Assembly (NCBI RefSeq): GCF_021272205.1
Contig: NZ_JAJSDX010000003.1
Location: 1 to 64,000, forward strand
Source: Pantoea sp. Mb-10
GTDB taxonomy: Bacteria > Pseudomonadota > Gammaproteobacteria > Enterobacterales > Enterobacteriaceae
Direction of reading: 5' to 3'
DNA: 64,000 nucleotides
Shown: positions 61,507 to 64,000 of the stretch, in pieces
Layout: each line of letters begins with the position of its first letter
Position numbering within the stretch: position 1 is the first letter of the stretch
The notes under the pieces: generated by a model
Databases searched by the model: none
What the model saw: only the letters and a program-made list of their open reading frames with translations
What the model was told of the DNA's origin: nothing
Program-made: the position numbers and the translations under genes

Positions 61507-62177
61507 CAGGCAATGTTCAGATACTTGTGCGTTTGCATCGAAAGCCGCCAGTTGCGGGCAATGCACGTTTCAATGCACAGTTTGGTCGCGGCATCGCCCC
61601 GGCTGATAGGCTGTAGCGCCACAATCCGCGGCTTATCATCGTGCAGTTCCGCCAGCAGCGCGTCCAGTGCCTCAACGTCACGCTCACGCGCCACCGGATG
61701 TTTAATTTCGTCAGCACGCGCCAGCGCCTGGGAAAGCACATCATAACCGCCGCGCATATTCACCTTGGGCGACACCGTGACCCAGGTGGCGTCTGAACAG
61801 CGTATCTCATGCGTGCCGCTGGTTTCGATTTGGCATTGGAATCCTGCCGCCTCCAGCGCCTGCGTCAGCGGACGTAAATCATATATCGCCGGCTCGCCGC
61901 CGGTGATCACCACGTGGCGCGCCGTCCAGCCCTGACGGGCAATCGTATCAATCAGCGTTGCCGCATCGGCGCTGCCCCAGGCATCGCTTTCCACGGTTTT
62001 TACCAGAATATCGCCCAGCGAGGTCTCCCGATCGGCCAGCTTTTCCCAGGTGTGCTTGGTGTCGCACCAGCTACAGCCCACCGGACATCCCTGCAAGCGG
62101 ATGAACAGCGCCGGTACGCCGGTGTAGAACCCTTCGCCCTGTAAGGTCTGGAACATTTCGTTAATCGGGTAGAACAT
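61506..62177 (-). CDS. queE: 7-carboxy-7-deazaguanine synthase QueE
   Basis: Radical SAM enzyme that converts CPH4 to CDG in queuosine precursor synthesis. The protein has 223 residues. The radical SAM cluster motif CxxxCxxC is C31, C35, C38 in GCPVGCSWCDTKHTW. ITGGEPAIYDL binds AdoMet. In E. coli, QueE also affects division under stress. It works with queD next door. Confidence 0.96.
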   Translation of the reverse strand: MFYPINEMFQTLQGEGFYTGVPALFIRLQGCPVGCSWCDTKHTWEKLADRETSLGDILVKTVESDAWGSADAATLIDTIARQGWTARHVVITGGEPAIYDLRPLTQALEAAGFQCQIETSGTHEIRCSDATWVTVSPKVNMRGGYDVLSQALARADEIKHPVARERDVEALDALLAELHDDKPRIVALQPISRGDAATKLCIETCIARNWRLSMQTHKYLNIA

Positions 62178-62261
62178 TTTTTACTCGTATCTGAAATTGG
62201 GGGCGCAGATTATGGCAGATTTTCCACGGCGCTTCACTGTCGCATTGTGCGCTATAACGCA

Positions 62262-62290
62262 AAAGCCCCGCACAAGGCGGGGCTTTCACA
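62262..62290 (-). terminator. eno terminator
   Basis: The stem AAAGCCCCG/CGGGGCTTT lies 36 bp past the eno stop on the minus strand, followed by TGCG; the U tract is within the stem end. Confidence 0.75.
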
Positions 62291-62325
62291 ACGGCGATGC
62301 TGCATGCAGCAGCATCAGCAGGCGA

Positions 62326-63648
<1,323 letters not shown>

Positions 63649-63701
63649 TCAATCCTAAGACAAACAACGCGCGAAAAGTTCGCGCGCTGTTCGTTAAACT
63701 T

Positions 63702-64000
63702 TTACTTCGCTAAACGCTTCTGGTGTTCATGTGCGGCTTTAACAAAGCCGGCAAACAGCGGATGACCATCGCGTGGGGTCGAGGTAAATTCCGGGTGGAA
63801 CTGACAGGCGACAAACCACGGGTGATTAGGAATCTCAATGATCTCCACCAGCTGATCGTCACCCGAACGACCGGCAATATGCAGCCCGGCCGCTTCAATA
63901 GGCTTCAGCAGCATGTTGTTCACTTCATAGCGGTGACGGTGACGCTCGGTGATCACATCAGAACCGTACAGCTGACGCACCTTGCTCTCTGGCGTGAGCT
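63702..64000 (-). CDS. pyrG: CTP synthase PyrG, 3' end (partial)
   Basis: C-terminal 98 residues of CTP synthase; the gene runs off the right edge. The class I glutamine amidotransferase part is visible: [12 protein letters not shown] and the catalytic His-Glu pair in [19 protein letters not shown]. The frame is open to the window edge, and the upstream residues ([13 protein letters not shown]) continue the domain, so the GTG at 63980 is not a start. Confidence 0.96.
   Translation of the reverse strand, partial: LTPESKVRQLYGSDVITERHRHRYEVNNMLLKPIEAAGLHIAGRSGDDQLVEIIEIPNHPWFVACQFHPEFTSTPRDGHPLFAGFVKAAHEHQKRLAK

Noticed and set aside
63702-63980. Short stand-alone amidotransferase gene at the right edge
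   Set aside because: The frame continues to base 64000 and matches the C terminus of PyrG, so it is a gene cut by the window edge.

Overview
The window is a stretch of enterobacterial chromosome (order Enterobacterales). Protein identity to Escherichia coli homologues is high throughout, and gene order matches the E. coli clpB-to-alaS/recA and rpoS-to-pyrG segments. Three features suggest an Erwiniaceae-type genome (Pantoea, Mixta or Erwinia relatives) rather than Escherichia: mutS lies directly beside rpoS, cysG heads a cysGDNC operon, and a type II secretion island sits between mltB and mutS. The genus is an inference; no rRNA gene body is present to fix it.

Layout. 1-330: promoter and leader of an rRNA operon that leaves the left edge. 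338-4741: clpB with a heat-shock promoter, pgeF, rluD. 4872-10051: bamD, raiA (CRP site), the pheL-pheA attenuation unit, and the convergent aroF-tyrA operon with TyrR boxes. 10276-13855: rpsP-rimM-trmD-rplS and ffh. 14021-19461: ypjD-corB, luxS, sRNA MicA, gshA, yqaA-yqaB. 19814-20502: one tRNA-Ser(GCU) and four identical tRNA-Arg(ACG) genes behind one stringent-type promoter. 20729-28727: csrA, alaS, recX, recA (LexA box), pncC, tam, yjdM, mltB.

28728-41865 is the accessory part. It holds a small ORF, a ToxR/CadC-like winged-helix protein lacking a membrane segment, twelve overlapping gsp genes (C, D, E, F, G, H, I, J, K, L, M, O), a convergent OutS/PulS-type pilotin gene, and a secreted GbpA-like chitin-binding lytic polysaccharide monooxygenase. 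Together these read as a self-contained secretion machine next to a likely substrate. Oddities are a GspC that ends after its homology region with no PDZ domain, the unusual regulator, and AT-rich intergenic DNA carrying inverted repeats.

42088-51712 returns to core genes: mutS, then rpoS-nlpD-pcm-surE-truD-ispF-ispD-ftsB and ygbE on the minus strand. 51767-60816 holds the sulfate assimilation genes as two minus-strand operons, cysGDNC and cysJIH: sulfate to APS to PAPS to sulfite to sulfide, with CysG supplying siroheme for CysI. The window ends with queD and queE (queuosine precursor), eno, and the 3' end of pyrG, which runs off the right edge.

No CRISPR array, prophage or insertion sequence was seen. 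The core genes are intact. The most unusual material is the secretion island and a structured 418-bp gap between cysG and cysH.
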